A stretch of DNA of 23,904 nt from an uncultured Fretibacterium sp. (GCA_937911045.1 CALEPX010000098.1:1-23904), one strand, 5' to 3'. Positions 14,812-23,589 are shown, counted from the stretch's first letter. The notes: generated by a model not told the origin, from the letters alone. Numbers and translations: made by a program.

Positions 14812-15123
14812 TTATAAAGCCTCCTGTTCTGACGCGCTTGAATCTCCGGCTGAGCCGCCCAATATCGGGGCACGACGTGTGATTTCGAGCAATTCCCAAC
14901 GCTTGGTCTTGCTTAACGGGCGAGTTTCACCGATGCGAACTTCATCACCGATGCGGCACGTATTCTGCTCATCATGAACGTGATATTTCTTTGCACGTCT
15001 GACTCTCTTGCCGTAAAGTGCATGTTCAGCAAAGCGTTCAACTTTGACTGTTACAGTCTTGTCCATCTTGTCGGAAATCACGATGCCCGAACGAATTTTC
15101 CTGTGTACTGAATTAGTTGGCAT
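14812..15123 (-). CDS. rpsQ: 30S ribosomal protein uS17 with short acidic tail
   Basis: uS17 is a primary 16S rRNA binder with an OB fold. Family blocks are RKIRSGIVISDKMDKTVTVKVE (9-30), HALYGKRVRRAKKYHVHDE, GDEVRIGETRPLSKTKRWEL. The 103-aa length exceeds the common 80-90 aa by a C-terminal tail (about GGSAGDSSASEQEAL) that is Ser/Glu-rich. The final codons CAG GAG GCT double as the rplN SD. It overlaps rpmC by 11 nt and has a GGAG SD 9 nt before its ATG. Confidence 0.95.
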   Translation of the reverse strand: MPTNSVHRKIRSGIVISDKMDKTVTVKVERFAEHALYGKRVRRAKKYHVHDEQNTCRIGDEVRIGETRPLSKTKRWELLEITRRAPILGGSAGDSSASEQEAL

Positions 15124-15349
15124 TGTTATTTTCTCCGTTAGTATTTGCTATTAAAGATTTCTCAGAAGCAATCGTCAAAATGCGCGCAATCGTCTTTCGC
15201 ACTTCTTTGATTCTTGACGTGTTCTTCAAGTGTCCGACTGAATTCTGAAATCTCAAGTTAAAAAGTTCTGATTTGAAATCGCTTAATTTCTGCGATAATT
15301 CCTGAGCCGAAAGCTCTCTTAATTTACTAGGAGTGTAATTAGCGTCCAT
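15113..15349 (-). CDS. rpmC: 50S ribosomal protein uL29
   Basis: uL29 lies at the peptide exit tunnel and helps dock trigger factor and SRP. The 78-aa protein has SKLRELSAQELSQKLSDFKS (8-27), then ELFNLRFQNSVGHLKNTSRIKEVRKTIARILT, the complete family core of two helices. The last ~12 residues (ANTNGENNNAN) are an Asn-rich tail beyond the usual ~65 aa. It overlaps rpsQ by 11 nt and follows rplP by 2 nt. Confidence 0.94.
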   Translation of the reverse strand: MDANYTPSKLRELSAQELSQKLSDFKSELFNLRFQNSVGHLKNTSRIKEVRKTIARILTIASEKSLIANTNGENNNAN

Positions 15350-15351
15350 AA

Positions 15352-15765
15352 TTATTCTCCTCCTGATTTAACGAGTCTTACTTTGACGGGTAATTTGTGT
15401 GACGCCGTTCTGAAAGCTTCCTGAGCCAAATCCTCAGTTATGCCTGAGAACTCAAATAATACGCGACCGCGTTTCACAGCAGCTACCCAAAATTCCGGTG
15501 CGCCCTTTCCTTTACCCATACGAGTTTCAAGCGGCTTTTTCGTGTACGGTCTGTCTGGGAAAACTCGAATCCAGATTTTGCCGCCTTTTTTCATTTTACG
15601 CGAGATAGCTACACGTGTCGCCTCGATTTGACGAGCTGTCAGCCAAACGTTTTCGAGTGCCTGAATGCCCCACTGACCGAAATTCACACTCGTGCCGCCT
15701 TTGGAAATTCCTCTTAATGGCGAACGATGTGATTTACGGAATTTTACGCGACTTGGCATCAACAT
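15352..15765 (-). CDS. rplP: 50S ribosomal protein uL16
   Basis: uL16 contacts the A-site tRNA elbow and is needed for peptidyl-transferase function. The 137-aa protein opens MLMPSRVKFRKSHRSPLRGI. It has GIQALENVWLTARQIEATRVAISRKMKKGGKIWIRVFPD and TRMGKGKGAPEFWVAAVKRG, which are diagnostic. The ATG has a GGGAGG SD lying in the last codons of rpsC, with a 2-nt gap between the genes. The length is normal. Confidence 0.97.
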   Translation of the reverse strand: MLMPSRVKFRKSHRSPLRGISKGGTSVNFGQWGIQALENVWLTARQIEATRVAISRKMKKGGKIWIRVFPDRPYTKKPLETRMGKGKGAPEFWVAAVKRGRVLFEFSGITEDLAQEAFRTASHKLPVKVRLVKSGGE

Positions 15766-15767
15766 GA

Positions 15768-16490
15768 TTATGCACCCTCCCTTGACGAACCGGCGCGATC
15801 ATTGCGGTCAGTTCGGTTTGACATTGGACGGCTTTTTGCCGGGCGTGCAGGAGCGACTGATTTCTCATTCTTGCGGTCACGATAAATCCAGACTTTGCAG
15901 CCAATCACTCCGTAAATCGTCAGAGCTTTCGCGAATCCGTAATCAATATCGGCCTTAATCGTCGATAATGGCAAACGTCCCTCGTTGTACCATTCAGTTC
16001 GGGCAATTTCAGCACCGCCTAAACGACCTGCAACCGAAGCTTTGATTCCCAGAACTCCGGCTTTAGTTGCTCTGAAAATTGCTTGTTTCATTGCACGTCT
16101 GAACGAGACTCTGCGCTGTAATGACGACGCGATCGATTGCGCGACTAGGATTGCTTCGACATCAGGATTCTTGATCTCATGAACCGAGACCATGACTTTT
16201 CCGCCACAAATTGCGGCAAGTTCGTCTTTTATAACTGCGATTTCATTGCCGCCGCGACCAATCACGACACCGGGACGCGCTGTAAAAATCGTAAATCTCA
16301 CAACATGACCGACGCGTTCGATCTCGATTCTGGAAATTCCGGCACCTTCCCATTTCTTGAGAATGAACTCACGCAGCTTTATGTCTTCGTGTAATTTCTT
16401 AGCGTAATCTTTCTTGTTGGCGTACCATTTTGACTGATGTTTCGTTGCAATGCCAAGACGGAAGCCGATTGGGTTTACTTTCTGTCCCAT
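15768..16490 (-). CDS. rpsC: 30S ribosomal protein uS3
   Basis: uS3 lines the mRNA entry tunnel and takes part in helicase activity. The 240-aa protein opens MGQKVNPIGFRLGIATKHQS. It has the KH-domain motif PGVVIGRGGNEIAVIKDEL (about 73-91) and the C-terminal domain with VAQSIASSLQRRVSFRRAMKQAI and GIKASVAGRLGGAEIARTEW. The last ~25 residues are Arg/Ser/Asn/Asp-rich and disordered-looking, a modest extension. It lies 16 nt after rplV with an AAGGAG SD. Confidence 0.97.
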   Translation of the reverse strand: MGQKVNPIGFRLGIATKHQSKWYANKKDYAKKLHEDIKLREFILKKWEGAGISRIEIERVGHVVRFTIFTARPGVVIGRGGNEIAVIKDELAAICGGKVMVSVHEIKNPDVEAILVAQSIASSLQRRVSFRRAMKQAIFRATKAGVLGIKASVAGRLGGAEIARTEWYNEGRLPLSTIKADIDYGFAKALTIYGVIGCKVWIYRDRKNEKSVAPARPAKSRPMSNRTDRNDRAGSSREGA

Positions 16491-16506
16491 TTGGAAAAAT
16501 ACTCCT

Positions 16507-16854
16507 TTAAGCCTCAGCTACTGAAATCGTAATGTGCGAGCAACGATGAACGTACGGGTGAGCGCGACCCATCGAGACAGGTCTGAAGCGTTTCATCATC
16601 GTGGCTTGATTAGCGAATGCAGAGGCGATAAATAATTTGTCAATGTCCATCGCGAAATTGTGTTCGGCATTAGCGATCGCGCTTTTCAGGACATTTGTAA
16701 CGAATTTAGCAGCCCTTTTATCCGAGAATTTCAAGATATTCAAAGCTTGAGCAGCATTTTTCCCACGGATTAACGCGAGCAACTGTCTGACTTTGAACGG
16801 CGAAATTCTTACGTTTTTACAAGAGGCCGTAGCAGTTTTTGAAGGAACGTTCAT
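16507..16854 (-). CDS. rplV: 50S ribosomal protein uL22
   Basis: uL22 spans the large subunit and forms part of the exit-tunnel constriction. The 115-aa protein has NVRISPFKVRQLLALIRGKNA (14-34), ANAEHNFAMDIDKLFIASAF, then the tunnel-loop and strand region RFRPVSMGRAHPYVHRCSHITISVAE. The length is close to the family's. The gap from rpsS is 37 nt and holds no visible regulatory structure. Confidence 0.96.
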   Translation of the reverse strand: MNVPSKTATASCKNVRISPFKVRQLLALIRGKNAAQALNILKFSDKRAAKFVTNVLKSAIANAEHNFAMDIDKLFIASAFANQATMMKRFRPVSMGRAHPYVHRCSHITISVAEA

Positions 16855-16891
16855 GTTTAAGATTCCTCTCTGTAATTCTGGTTAAAATTCT

Positions 16892-17158
16892 CTATTTCTT
16901 GTCTTGACCGGCGTGATGACCGAATTTCCTCGTAGGAGCGAACTCGCCTAACTTGTGACCGATCATGTTCTCGCTTATATAAACCGACAAGTGCATTCTG
17001 CCGTTATGAACAGCGATTGTGTGACCGATCATCTGAGGAACGATTGTCGAACGACGCGACCAAGTCTTGATAATCTTCTTGGCACCGGTTTCGTTCATAG
17101 TCTCGATTTTATCAAGCAAAGACTGATCAACGAAAGGCCCTTTTTTAGTTGAGCGCAT
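16892..17158 (-). CDS. rpsS: 30S ribosomal protein uS19
   Basis: uS19 is a head protein that partners with uS13 in intersubunit bridges. The 88-aa protein opens MRSTKKGPFVDQSLLDKIE and has IKTWSRRSTIVPQMIGHTIAVHNGRMHLSVYISENMIGHKLGEFAPTR in pieces, with the family signature GHKLGEF(A/S)PTR at about 67-77. It follows rplB by 20 nt with an AGGAG SD. Confidence 0.97.
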   Translation of the reverse strand: MRSTKKGPFVDQSLLDKIETMNETGAKKIIKTWSRRSTIVPQMIGHTIAVHNGRMHLSVYISENMIGHKLGEFAPTRKFGHHAGQDKK

Positions 17159-17178
17159 GATCTGAAAAACTCCTTTTA

Positions 17179-18006
17179 CTATTTATCATAACGTCTGCGA
17201 ACGATTAACTTGTCCGACGGCTTGCGCTTGCGTGTACGATAGCCCTTCGCAGGAGTACCCCACGGCGAGACCGGATGCTTGTTGGACTTGGATTTGCCTT
17301 CACCGCCGCCCATCGGGTGATCGACTGGGTTCATGACCATACCGCGAACGACTGGACGACGCCCCATGTGACGGGTTTTTCCGGCTTTTCCGAGCGAAAT
17401 ATTCTCGTAATCTTCGTTGCCAACCTGACCGATTACAGCTGAACACTCAAGCAGAATCAATCGCAATTCACCGCTTGGCATTCGGATATACGCGTACTTG
17501 CCCTCTTTTGCCATTAACTGCGCAGAAGTCCCCGCAGCGCGCACTAATTTCGCACCGCAACCCGGCTGCATCTCGATATTATGAACGACTGTACCGACCG
17601 GAATATCTTTGAGCTTCAACGAATTTCCCGGAGTAATATCGCTCTCGGGACCAGCGATTACAGTGTCGCCAACGTTTAAGCCTTTCGGGAGAATTATATA
17701 GCGTTTTTCGCCATCTGCATACACTAGCAACGCGATTCGTGCGTTCCTGTTGGGATCGTACTCAATCGTAGCAACTTTCGCCGGAATATTTAATTTATCA
17801 CGCTTGAAATCTATAATGCGATAAAATCTGCGTGAACCGCCGCCGATGTGTCTTGACGTAACGCGTCCTGTGTTATTGCGACCGCCGTGTTTTTTCAGGG
17901 CGACAACGAGAGATTTTTCGGGTTTCTGTGCCGTAATATCCTCGCGCGACTGAATCGTCATGTGCCGTCTTGAATGAGTATAGGGCTTGAATTGTTTAAT
18001 TGGCAT
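17179..18006 (-). CDS. rplB: 50S ribosomal protein uL2
   Basis: uL2 is a primary 23S rRNA binder needed for subunit joining and peptidyl-transferase function. The 275-aa protein opens with MPIKQFKPYTHSRRHM and has GRNNTGRVTSRHIGGGSRR, IALLVYADGEKRYIILPKGL and the C-terminal signature NPVDHPMGGGEGKSK. The first His of that motif (the functionally important one in E. coli) is kept. The second His of the common HPHGGGEG is Met, a variant I also recall from other phyla. The length is normal. It lies 6 nt after rplW, so coupling is probable. Confidence 0.97.
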   Translation of the reverse strand: MPIKQFKPYTHSRRHMTIQSREDITAQKPEKSLVVALKKHGGRNNTGRVTSRHIGGGSRRFYRIIDFKRDKLNIPAKVATIEYDPNRNARIALLVYADGEKRYIILPKGLNVGDTVIAGPESDITPGNSLKLKDIPVGTVVHNIEMQPGCGAKLVRAAGTSAQLMAKEGKYAYIRMPSGELRLILLECSAVIGQVGNEDYENISLGKAGKTRHMGRRPVVRGMVMNPVDHPMGGGEGKSKSNKHPVSPWGTPAKGYRTRKRKPSDKLIVRRRYDK

Positions 18007-18012
18007 CTGTGT

Positions 18013-18321
18013 TTAGCCTCCTATTGACGCACCCTCAAAGAACTCAATTCTCTGATCTGGCTTCAGTTGAACGATAGCTTTTTTCCATGAACGAGTGTAG
18101 CCCTTAGCCATGCCACGACGACGCATTTTGCCCTTCACGTTGAGCGTATTCACTGACTGAACCTGAACGTTAAAGACTGCTTCGACAGCTTTGCGAATCT
18201 GAATCTTATTGGCTGACTTGTGAACTTCAAAGGTGTATTTATTAAATTCCATTAGAGAGCTGGATTTTTCTGTGATGACCGGACGAATAATAATGTCATG
18301 ATTAGAAAGATTTAAGCTCAT
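18013..18321 (-). CDS. rplW: 50S ribosomal protein uL23
   Basis: uL23 lies at the exit tunnel and is the main dock for trigger factor and SRP. The 102-aa protein has DIIIRPVITEKSSSLMEFNKYTFEVHKSANKIQIRKAVEAVFNV (9-52) in typical order, then VNTLNVKGKMRRRGMAKGYTR, the basic loop. It ends in DQRIEFFEGA. Its ATG overlaps the end of rplD by 4 nt (ATGA). Confidence 0.96.
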   Translation of the reverse strand: MSLNLSNHDIIIRPVITEKSSSLMEFNKYTFEVHKSANKIQIRKAVEAVFNVQVQSVNTLNVKGKMRRRGMAKGYTRSWKKAIVQLKPDQRIEFFEGASIGG

Positions 18322-18950
18322 TTCGAATATACCTCCTCGATTTTTGAAATAGCTTGCGGAGAAACGAGAAGATTATTTGCGTTTAATATATCATACACGT
18401 TAATACTATGTACGTTTATGCACTTAGAGCCGTTAATATTGCGCACGGACTTCACGAGATTAACGCCGTTCGGATTCGTGTGATAAATCACGAGCGTTTT
18501 CTTCGTTTTGAACGTGTCCAGCAACGGCTTCACGGATTTCGTCGAGGGCTTCTGGAGCGTATCGAGTCCATTCACGATTGCAAGCATGTTTTCGCGAACC
18601 TTGTCTGACAATACGCTTCTGAGAGCGAGCTGACGGACTTTCTTGTTCACCTTCTGATGATAATCTCTCGGGTGCGGACCGTGAGCAACTCCGCCGTGAA
18701 TCCAAATTGGCGAACGTGTTGAACCTTGACGGGCGCGACCGGTGTGTTTCTGTCTCCAAGGCTTCTTTCCACCGCCGGAAACATCGCCGCGAGTTTTAGT
18801 GCTTGCAGTTCCCTGACGACAATTCGCAAGATGAGCAACGACAACTTTGTGAACAGCGACCATATGAACGGGCGTATTAAACACAAATTCGCTCAGTTCC
18901 TGTTCGCCGACTTTATTGCCGTCAAAATCGTAAACATTTACAAAAGGCAT
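18318..18950 (-). CDS. rplD: 50S ribosomal protein uL4
   Basis: uL4 forms part of the exit-tunnel constriction; in E. coli it also represses the S10 operon. The 210-aa protein has the loop signature QGTASTKTRGDVSGGGKKPW (46-65), then RQKHTGRARQGSTRSPIWIHGGVAHGPHPRDY. The globular part continues with KKVRQLALRSVLSDKV. The length is normal. The gap between tuf and rpsJ is only 22 nt, so no E. coli-type S10 leader is present inside this window. Confidence 0.96.
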   Translation of the reverse strand: MPFVNVYDFDGNKVGEQELSEFVFNTPVHMVAVHKVVVAHLANCRQGTASTKTRGDVSGGGKKPWRQKHTGRARQGSTRSPIWIHGGVAHGPHPRDYHQKVNKKVRQLALRSVLSDKVRENMLAIVNGLDTLQKPSTKSVKPLLDTFKTKKTLVIYHTNPNGVNLVKSVRNINGSKCINVHSINVYDILNANNLLVSPQAISKIEEVYSK

Positions 18951-18972
18951 GTTATTCCCTCCTGATTAAGCT

Positions 18973-19599
18973 TTAAGCATTCTTATAGAGGGCAACGAGG
19001 CTGTTTTTCGAGCCAGGTAACGCGCCTTTTATAAGCAATAAATTATTTTCGGGATCAACGCCGATAACCGTGAGATTCTTTACCGTTACATTTTCGTCGC
19101 CCATATGTCCAGGCATTCTCTTGCCCGGGAAAACTCGTCCGGGATAAGAAATTGCACCGCTTGAGCCTCCGTGACGGTGTTCGACTGACGTACCGTGTGA
19201 AAACTGCTGACCGCCGAAATGGTGACGCTTCATAACGCCAGCGAATCCTTTACCTTTGGAGACGCCTTTGACGTTAATTTTTTCGCCCTGCGTGAACAAA
19301 TCAACGTTAATAACCTGACCGACTGAATATTCGTCCGGATTATCAACGCGAAATTCCCTTAAAAATTTCATTGGTTCAAGATTCAATTTCTCGAACATGA
19401 CTTTCAAAGGATTGGACAGCTTGTGAGGTTTTACGTGAACAAAGCCGAGAAGAACAGCCGAATAACTGTTCTTAGATGGGGTACGGACAGCGACAACAGT
19501 ACACGGCCCAGCGGCAACAACAGTGACTGGCACCGCGTTGCCCTCTGAGTCGAATACCTGCGTCATGCCGATTTTCTTCCCCAAAATTCCAATAGACAT
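18973..19599 (-). CDS. rplC: 50S ribosomal protein uL3
   Basis: uL3 is an assembly-initiator whose loop reaches the peptidyl-transferase centre. The 208-aa protein opens MSIGILGKKIGMTQVFDSEG. It has the diagnostic stretch GVSKGKGFAGVMKRHHFGGQ (about 113-132), continuing FSHGTSVEHRHGGSSGAISYPGRVFPGKRMPGHMG, which includes the Gln that is methylated in E. coli. The length is normal. It lies 43 nt after rpsJ, the largest ordinary gap in the S10 cluster. Confidence 0.97.
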   Translation of the reverse strand: MSIGILGKKIGMTQVFDSEGNAVPVTVVAAGPCTVVAVRTPSKNSYSAVLLGFVHVKPHKLSNPLKVMFEKLNLEPMKFLREFRVDNPDEYSVGQVINVDLFTQGEKINVKGVSKGKGFAGVMKRHHFGGQQFSHGTSVEHRHGGSSGAISYPGRVFPGKRMPGHMGDENVTVKNLTVIGVDPENNLLLIKGALPGSKNSLVALYKNA

Positions 19600-19642
19600 G
19601 AGAAATTTCTCCTATTAATAAACTTAATAAACAAACTTAGAA

Positions 19643-19948
19643 CTAGAATTTTATCTGAATATCGACACCTGATGAGAGATTAAGCTGCATCAATGCGTCC
19701 ATAGTCTTCTGGGTTGGATCGACTATATCAATCAATCGCTTGTGGGTGCGCATTTCGAATTGCTCTCGTGCGTCCTTGTCTTTATGCGGTGATTTCAGAA
19801 TCGTGAAGCGTTTGATCTCCGTTGGCAGTGGAATTGGCCCGGAAACGCGGGCACCGGTTGTCTGAGCTGTCGAGGCGATTTGCGACGCTGAAGCATCCAG
19901 CACCCGGTGATCAAATGATTTTAGCCTGATACGAATTTTTCTTGCCAT
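19643..19948 (-). CDS. rpsJ: 30S ribosomal protein uS10
   Basis: uS10 is a small-subunit head protein and also the NusE partner in transcription antitermination. The 101-aa protein has KIRIRLKSFDHRVLDASASQI (4-24), GARVSGPIPLPTEIKRFTIL and SPHKDKDAREQFEMRTHKRLIDI, which are diagnostic. It follows tuf by 22 nt. Confidence 0.97.
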   Translation of the reverse strand: MARKIRIRLKSFDHRVLDASASQIASTAQTTGARVSGPIPLPTEIKRFTILKSPHKDKDAREQFEMRTHKRLIDIVDPTQKTMDALMQLNLSSGVDIQIKF

Positions 19949-19970
19949 AGTATTTTATTTAGCTCGATAA

Positions 19971-21173
19971 TTACTCGATGATCTTCGTGACAACGCCTGC
20001 TCCGACTGTGTGACCGCCTTCACGGACTGCGAAACGTAATCCTTCTTCCATTGCGATGGGCACGATCAATTCGACTTCAAACGTTGCGTTATCGCCGGGC
20101 ATTACCATTTCGACACCCTCAGGGAGCTTGATATTGCCGGTAACGTCAGTCGTCCTGAAGTAGAACTGAGGCTTGTAACCTGCAAAGAACGGTGTATGTC
20201 TGCCGCCCTCTTCCTTCTTTAATACGTAAACTTCGCTCTTGAACTTCGTATGAGGAGTAACTGTTCCGGGCTTCGCAAGAACTTGTCCGCGCTGAACGTC
20301 AGCTTTATCAATTCCTCGAAGTAATACACCTACGTTGTCTCCGGCTTCTGCGTTGTCAAGAATTTTACGGAACATTTCAAGCGATGTTGCAACTGTCTTT
20401 GTGATGTCCCTGTTAATTCCGACGATCTCGACAGGCTCACCAGCATTAATTACGCCGCGCTCAACTCTTCCGGTTACGACTGTGCCGCGTCCTGAAATCG
20501 TGAATACGTCCTCAATCGGCATAAGGAACGGCTTATCAATCTCGCGTACAGGATCAGGAATGAAATTGTCGCAAGCGTCCATCAAATCCCAAATGGGTTT
20601 GCAGATAGGATCTTCGCGAGTTCCGTTACCTTTTTCAAGAACTTCAAGTGCTGAACCACGAATGATAGGAGTATCGTCGCCGGGGAAGTCGTACTTGTTA
20701 AGAAGTTCACGAATTTCCATTTCGACTAAGTCAAGAAGTTCGGGGTCGTCAACCTGGTCAGTCTTGTTCATGAATACAACGATAGCGGGAACGTTGACCT
20801 GACGGGCAAGAAGAACGTGCTCACGAGTCTGAGGCATAGGACCATCAGCCGCGCTGACGACGAGGATAGTACCGTCCATCTGAGCAGCACCGGTGATCAT
20901 GTTCTTGATATAGTCGGCGTGGCCAGGGCAGTCGATGTGAGCATAGTGGCGTTTGTCTGTCTGATACTCAACGTGAGCGATGTTGATTGTAATTCCGCGC
21001 TCTCTCTCTTCAGGGGCTTTATCGATCATGTCGTAAGCTGTGAACTCTGCATACTGCTGAGTAGCAAGACACTTTGTGATAGCCGCTGTAAGTGTTGTTT
21101 TACCGTGGTCAATATGTCCAATCGTTCCGATATTTAAGTGAGGCTTGTTGCGCTCAAACTTTTCCTTTGCCAT
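19971..21173 (-). CDS. tuf: Elongation factor Tu
   Basis: EF-Tu delivers aminoacyl-tRNA to the ribosomal A site as a GTP complex. The 400-aa protein has G1 GHIDHGKT (19-26), switch I ending RGITI with Thr62, G3 DCPGH (81-85), G4 NKTD (136-139) and G5 GSAL. Domains 2 and 3 follow with GRGTVVTGRVERG and PGDNATFEVELIVPIAMEEGLRFAVREGGHTVGAGVV. The length is normal. AAAGGAGTG lies before the ATG. The fusA-tuf-rpsJ order is the common str/S10 join. By eye the sequence is closest to Synergistota-type EF-Tu (FERNKPHLNIGTIGHIDHGK start). Confidence 0.98.
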   Translation of the reverse strand: MAKEKFERNKPHLNIGTIGHIDHGKTTLTAAITKCLATQQYAEFTAYDMIDKAPEERERGITINIAHVEYQTDKRHYAHIDCPGHADYIKNMITGAAQMDGTILVVSAADGPMPQTREHVLLARQVNVPAIVVFMNKTDQVDDPELLDLVEMEIRELLNKYDFPGDDTPIIRGSALEVLEKGNGTREDPICKPIWDLMDACDNFIPDPVREIDKPFLMPIEDVFTISGRGTVVTGRVERGVINAGEPVEIVGINRDITKTVATSLEMFRKILDNAEAGDNVGVLLRGIDKADVQRGQVLAKPGTVTPHTKFKSEVYVLKKEEGGRHTPFFAGYKPQFYFRTTDVTGNIKLPEGVEMVMPGDNATFEVELIVPIAMEEGLRFAVREGGHTVGAGVVTKIIE

Positions 21174-21199
21174 TCTAAAAATACACTCCTTTAATAAAA

Positions 21200-23260
21200 T
21201 TAAATTCTTCCCTGCAAAATCTTTTCACTGACTTCGGCAGGTGTCTGTTCGTAGTGATCAAACTGCATCGAGTAATTCGCGCGTCCTGACGTTTTGCTTC
21301 TTAAATCAGTTGCATAGCCGAACATTCCAACTAACGGCACAAAGGCATCTATGACTCTTGCATTAGCTCGGACGTTCATTCCGTCAATTCGTCCGCGTCT
21401 CGATGATAAATCACCGATTACATCTCCTACATAATCTTCCGGCGTTACGACTTCGACTTTCATAACGGGCTCCATTAAAACTGGATCGGCTTTCTTCATT
21501 GCTTCTTTGAAACCCATTGAAGCAGCGATCTTAAATGCCATTTCGGAGCTGTCGACTTCGTGATACGAACCGTCAACGAGAGTAACTCTTACGCCGATAA
21601 CGGGATAACCGCCAAGTACGCCTGATTGTACAGCTTCCTCGAGTCCTTTTTCAACTGCCGAAATAAATTCTTTCGGAATTGCTCCTCCGACAATTTTATC
21701 AACAAACTCAAATTTGTTGTCTTCGATAGGCTCGATGTCAAATACAACATGACCGTATTGACCGCGTCCGCCTGATTGACGGATATACTTGCCTTCAGCG
21801 TGGGCAGGCTTGCGAATTGCTTCACGATACGAAACTTGAGGATTACCGACTTTGACATCAACACCGAATTCGCGTTTTAATCTGTCAACGATAATTTCAA
21901 GGTGAAGTTCGCCCATTCCTGATATAACTGTCTGGCCGCTCTCTTCGTCATTGTGGACTTTGAAAGTAGGATCTTCGTCCGCAAGAGCGTTAAGACCTTT
22001 AGCAAGTTTTACTTTATCCTGCTGTGTGGCGGGTTCAACTGCTAACGAGATAACAGGCTCCGGGAACTCAAGGCTCTCTAATACAATCTGATTACCTTCG
22101 TCGCAAAGCGTGTCTCCTGTCTTAGTAGCTTTCAATGACGGCACTGCGACAATCATTCCGGCTTCCATTGAGTCAATATCTTCGCGCTTGTTCGAGTGCA
22201 TTCTCATGATGCGCCCGATTCGTTCACGCTGTCCCGAAGTAGGATTATAAACTACATTGCCCTTTTCAAGTTTTCCCGAATAGACTCGCAGGAAAAATAA
22301 TTTTCCTAAGAACGGGTCAACCGCAACTTTGAAAGCTAACGCCGTGAAAGGCTCTTCAGGGTTGCTGTGTCGCTCTAATTCTTTCTCGGGCTCACTCGGC
22401 GCAAAACCTTTAATCGGAGGCAGATCCACCGGACTCGGCAGATACTCAACGACAGCATCAAGCAACGGCTCTACGCACTTGTTCTTAAAAGCTGAACCGC
22501 AAAGAACGGGAACGGCCTTCAAACTTATAACGGCCTCGCGCAAAGTCTTGCGGATTAATTCCGAACTAATCGGCTTGCCTTCAAGATAGAGAGTCATTAA
22601 ATCGTCGCTGAAATCCGAAAGAGCTTCGATGATGTTATCGCGTCCCTGCTTAGCTTCCATTGCTAGCTCAGGAGGGATAGTTCCTTCAGACGGCTTCTGA
22701 CCTAAAACTCCCGAGAAAAATAACGCTTTTTGATCAATTAAATCTACAACTCCGGCGAAATCGTCTTCAGCACCGATTGGCAGCTGCAACGGAATAGCAT
22801 TAGCTCCGAGTCTCTCGCGCATGGCTTTAACGACTGAAGCAAAGTCCGCGCCGATTCTGTCCATCTTATTAACGAACGCAACTCGCGGCACGTGATACTT
22901 ATCAGCCTGTCGCCAAACCGTTTCTGACTGCGGTTCAACCCCTCCGACTGCGCAGAAGACAGCTACAGCACCGTCAAGAACACGCATTGAGCGTTCTACT
23001 TCAACTGTAAAATCCACGTGGCCTGGCGTATCAATCAAGTTTATAGTGAAACCTTTCCACGCGCATGTAGTGGCCGCTGAAGTGATCGTGATACCGCGCT
23101 CACGCTCCTGTTCCATCCAATCCATGGTGGCAGTGCCTTCATGAACTTCGCCGACTTTATAATTACTTCCTGTGTAATATAAGATTCGCTCACTCGTTGT
23201 TGTTTTGCCAGCGTCGATATGTGCCGCGATTCCTATATTTCTGACTTTAGTAATATCCAA
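21200..23260 (-). CDS. fusA: Elongation factor G (TTG start)
   Basis: EF-G is the translocase GTPase of elongation and, with RRF, of ribosome recycling. The 686-aa protein has G1 AHIDAGKT (13-20), switch I RERGITI (53-59), G3 DTPGH (77-81) and G4 NKMD, then domains II-V including SGMGELHLEIIVDRLKREF and GGAIPKEFISAVEKGLEEA. It is a canonical translocating EF-G. The start is TTG at 23260, giving MDITKVRNIGIAAHID; no ATG lies near in frame, and an AGGTG SD (23268-23272) is 7 nt upstream. It follows rpsG by 31 nt. Confidence 0.97.
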   Translation of the reverse strand: MDITKVRNIGIAAHIDAGKTTTSERILYYTGSNYKVGEVHEGTATMDWMEQERERGITITSAATTCAWKGFTINLIDTPGHVDFTVEVERSMRVLDGAVAVFCAVGGVEPQSETVWRQADKYHVPRVAFVNKMDRIGADFASVVKAMRERLGANAIPLQLPIGAEDDFAGVVDLIDQKALFFSGVLGQKPSEGTIPPELAMEAKQGRDNIIEALSDFSDDLMTLYLEGKPISSELIRKTLREAVISLKAVPVLCGSAFKNKCVEPLLDAVVEYLPSPVDLPPIKGFAPSEPEKELERHSNPEEPFTALAFKVAVDPFLGKLFFLRVYSGKLEKGNVVYNPTSGQRERIGRIMRMHSNKREDIDSMEAGMIVAVPSLKATKTGDTLCDEGNQIVLESLEFPEPVISLAVEPATQQDKVKLAKGLNALADEDPTFKVHNDEESGQTVISGMGELHLEIIVDRLKREFGVDVKVGNPQVSYREAIRKPAHAEGKYIRQSGGRGQYGHVVFDIEPIEDNKFEFVDKIVGGAIPKEFISAVEKGLEEAVQSGVLGGYPVIGVRVTLVDGSYHEVDSSEMAFKIAASMGFKEAMKKADPVLMEPVMKVEVVTPEDYVGDVIGDLSSRRGRIDGMNVRANARVIDAFVPLVGMFGYATDLRSKTSGRANYSMQFDHYEQTPAEVSEKILQGRI

Positions 23261-23291
23261 AAATACACACCTGCAAAATTAAATTTTTAAC

Positions 23292-23588
23292 TTACCAGCG
23301 ATAATGTGCGAACGCTCTGTTAGCTTCGGCCATTCTATGAGTGTCATCACGGCGTTTGATTGAAGCTCCTTCGTTCTTGTAAGCGTCCATTAACTCACGC
23401 ATTAATCTTTCTCTCATTGGCATTCCTTTTTTACCTCTGGCAAATGAAACTATCCATCTTATTGAAAGCTGAACGCCTCTTTCGGGTGTAACTTCAACAG
23501 GAACCTGATAAGTAGCTCCACCGACTCTTCTGGGTCTTACTTCAATATTAGGAGTTACATTAGCCATTGCCTTCTCAAAAACTTCAAA
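23292..23588 (-). pseudogene. rpsG: 30S ribosomal protein uS7, 5' part replaced (3' fragment only)
   Basis: The last 98 codons are clearly uS7: FEVFEKAMANVTPNIEVRPR, RRVGGATYQVPVEVTPERG, SIRWIVSFAR, and the C-terminal DDTHRMAEANRAFAHYRW. In a normal ~156-aa uS7 these follow about 58 basic residues with a PDPKY-like block and a KFINxLMxDGKK-like block that bind 16S rRNA. Those are absent. Upstream of about 23588 the frame stays open to the window edge but encodes a Phe/Glu/Val-rich acidic string that is the antisense of a plus-strand Lys/Ser-rich tail. The first open codon I can name is a TTG at 23891, with no SD. I read this as a truncated gene at a junction, not as a functional long uS7. Confidence 0.8.
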
Positions 23589-23589
23589 A

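Noticed and set aside
19949..19970. S10-operon leader or riboswitch between tuf and rpsJ
   Set aside because: The gap is only 22 nt and consists of the rpsJ ribosome binding region; no room for a structured leader.
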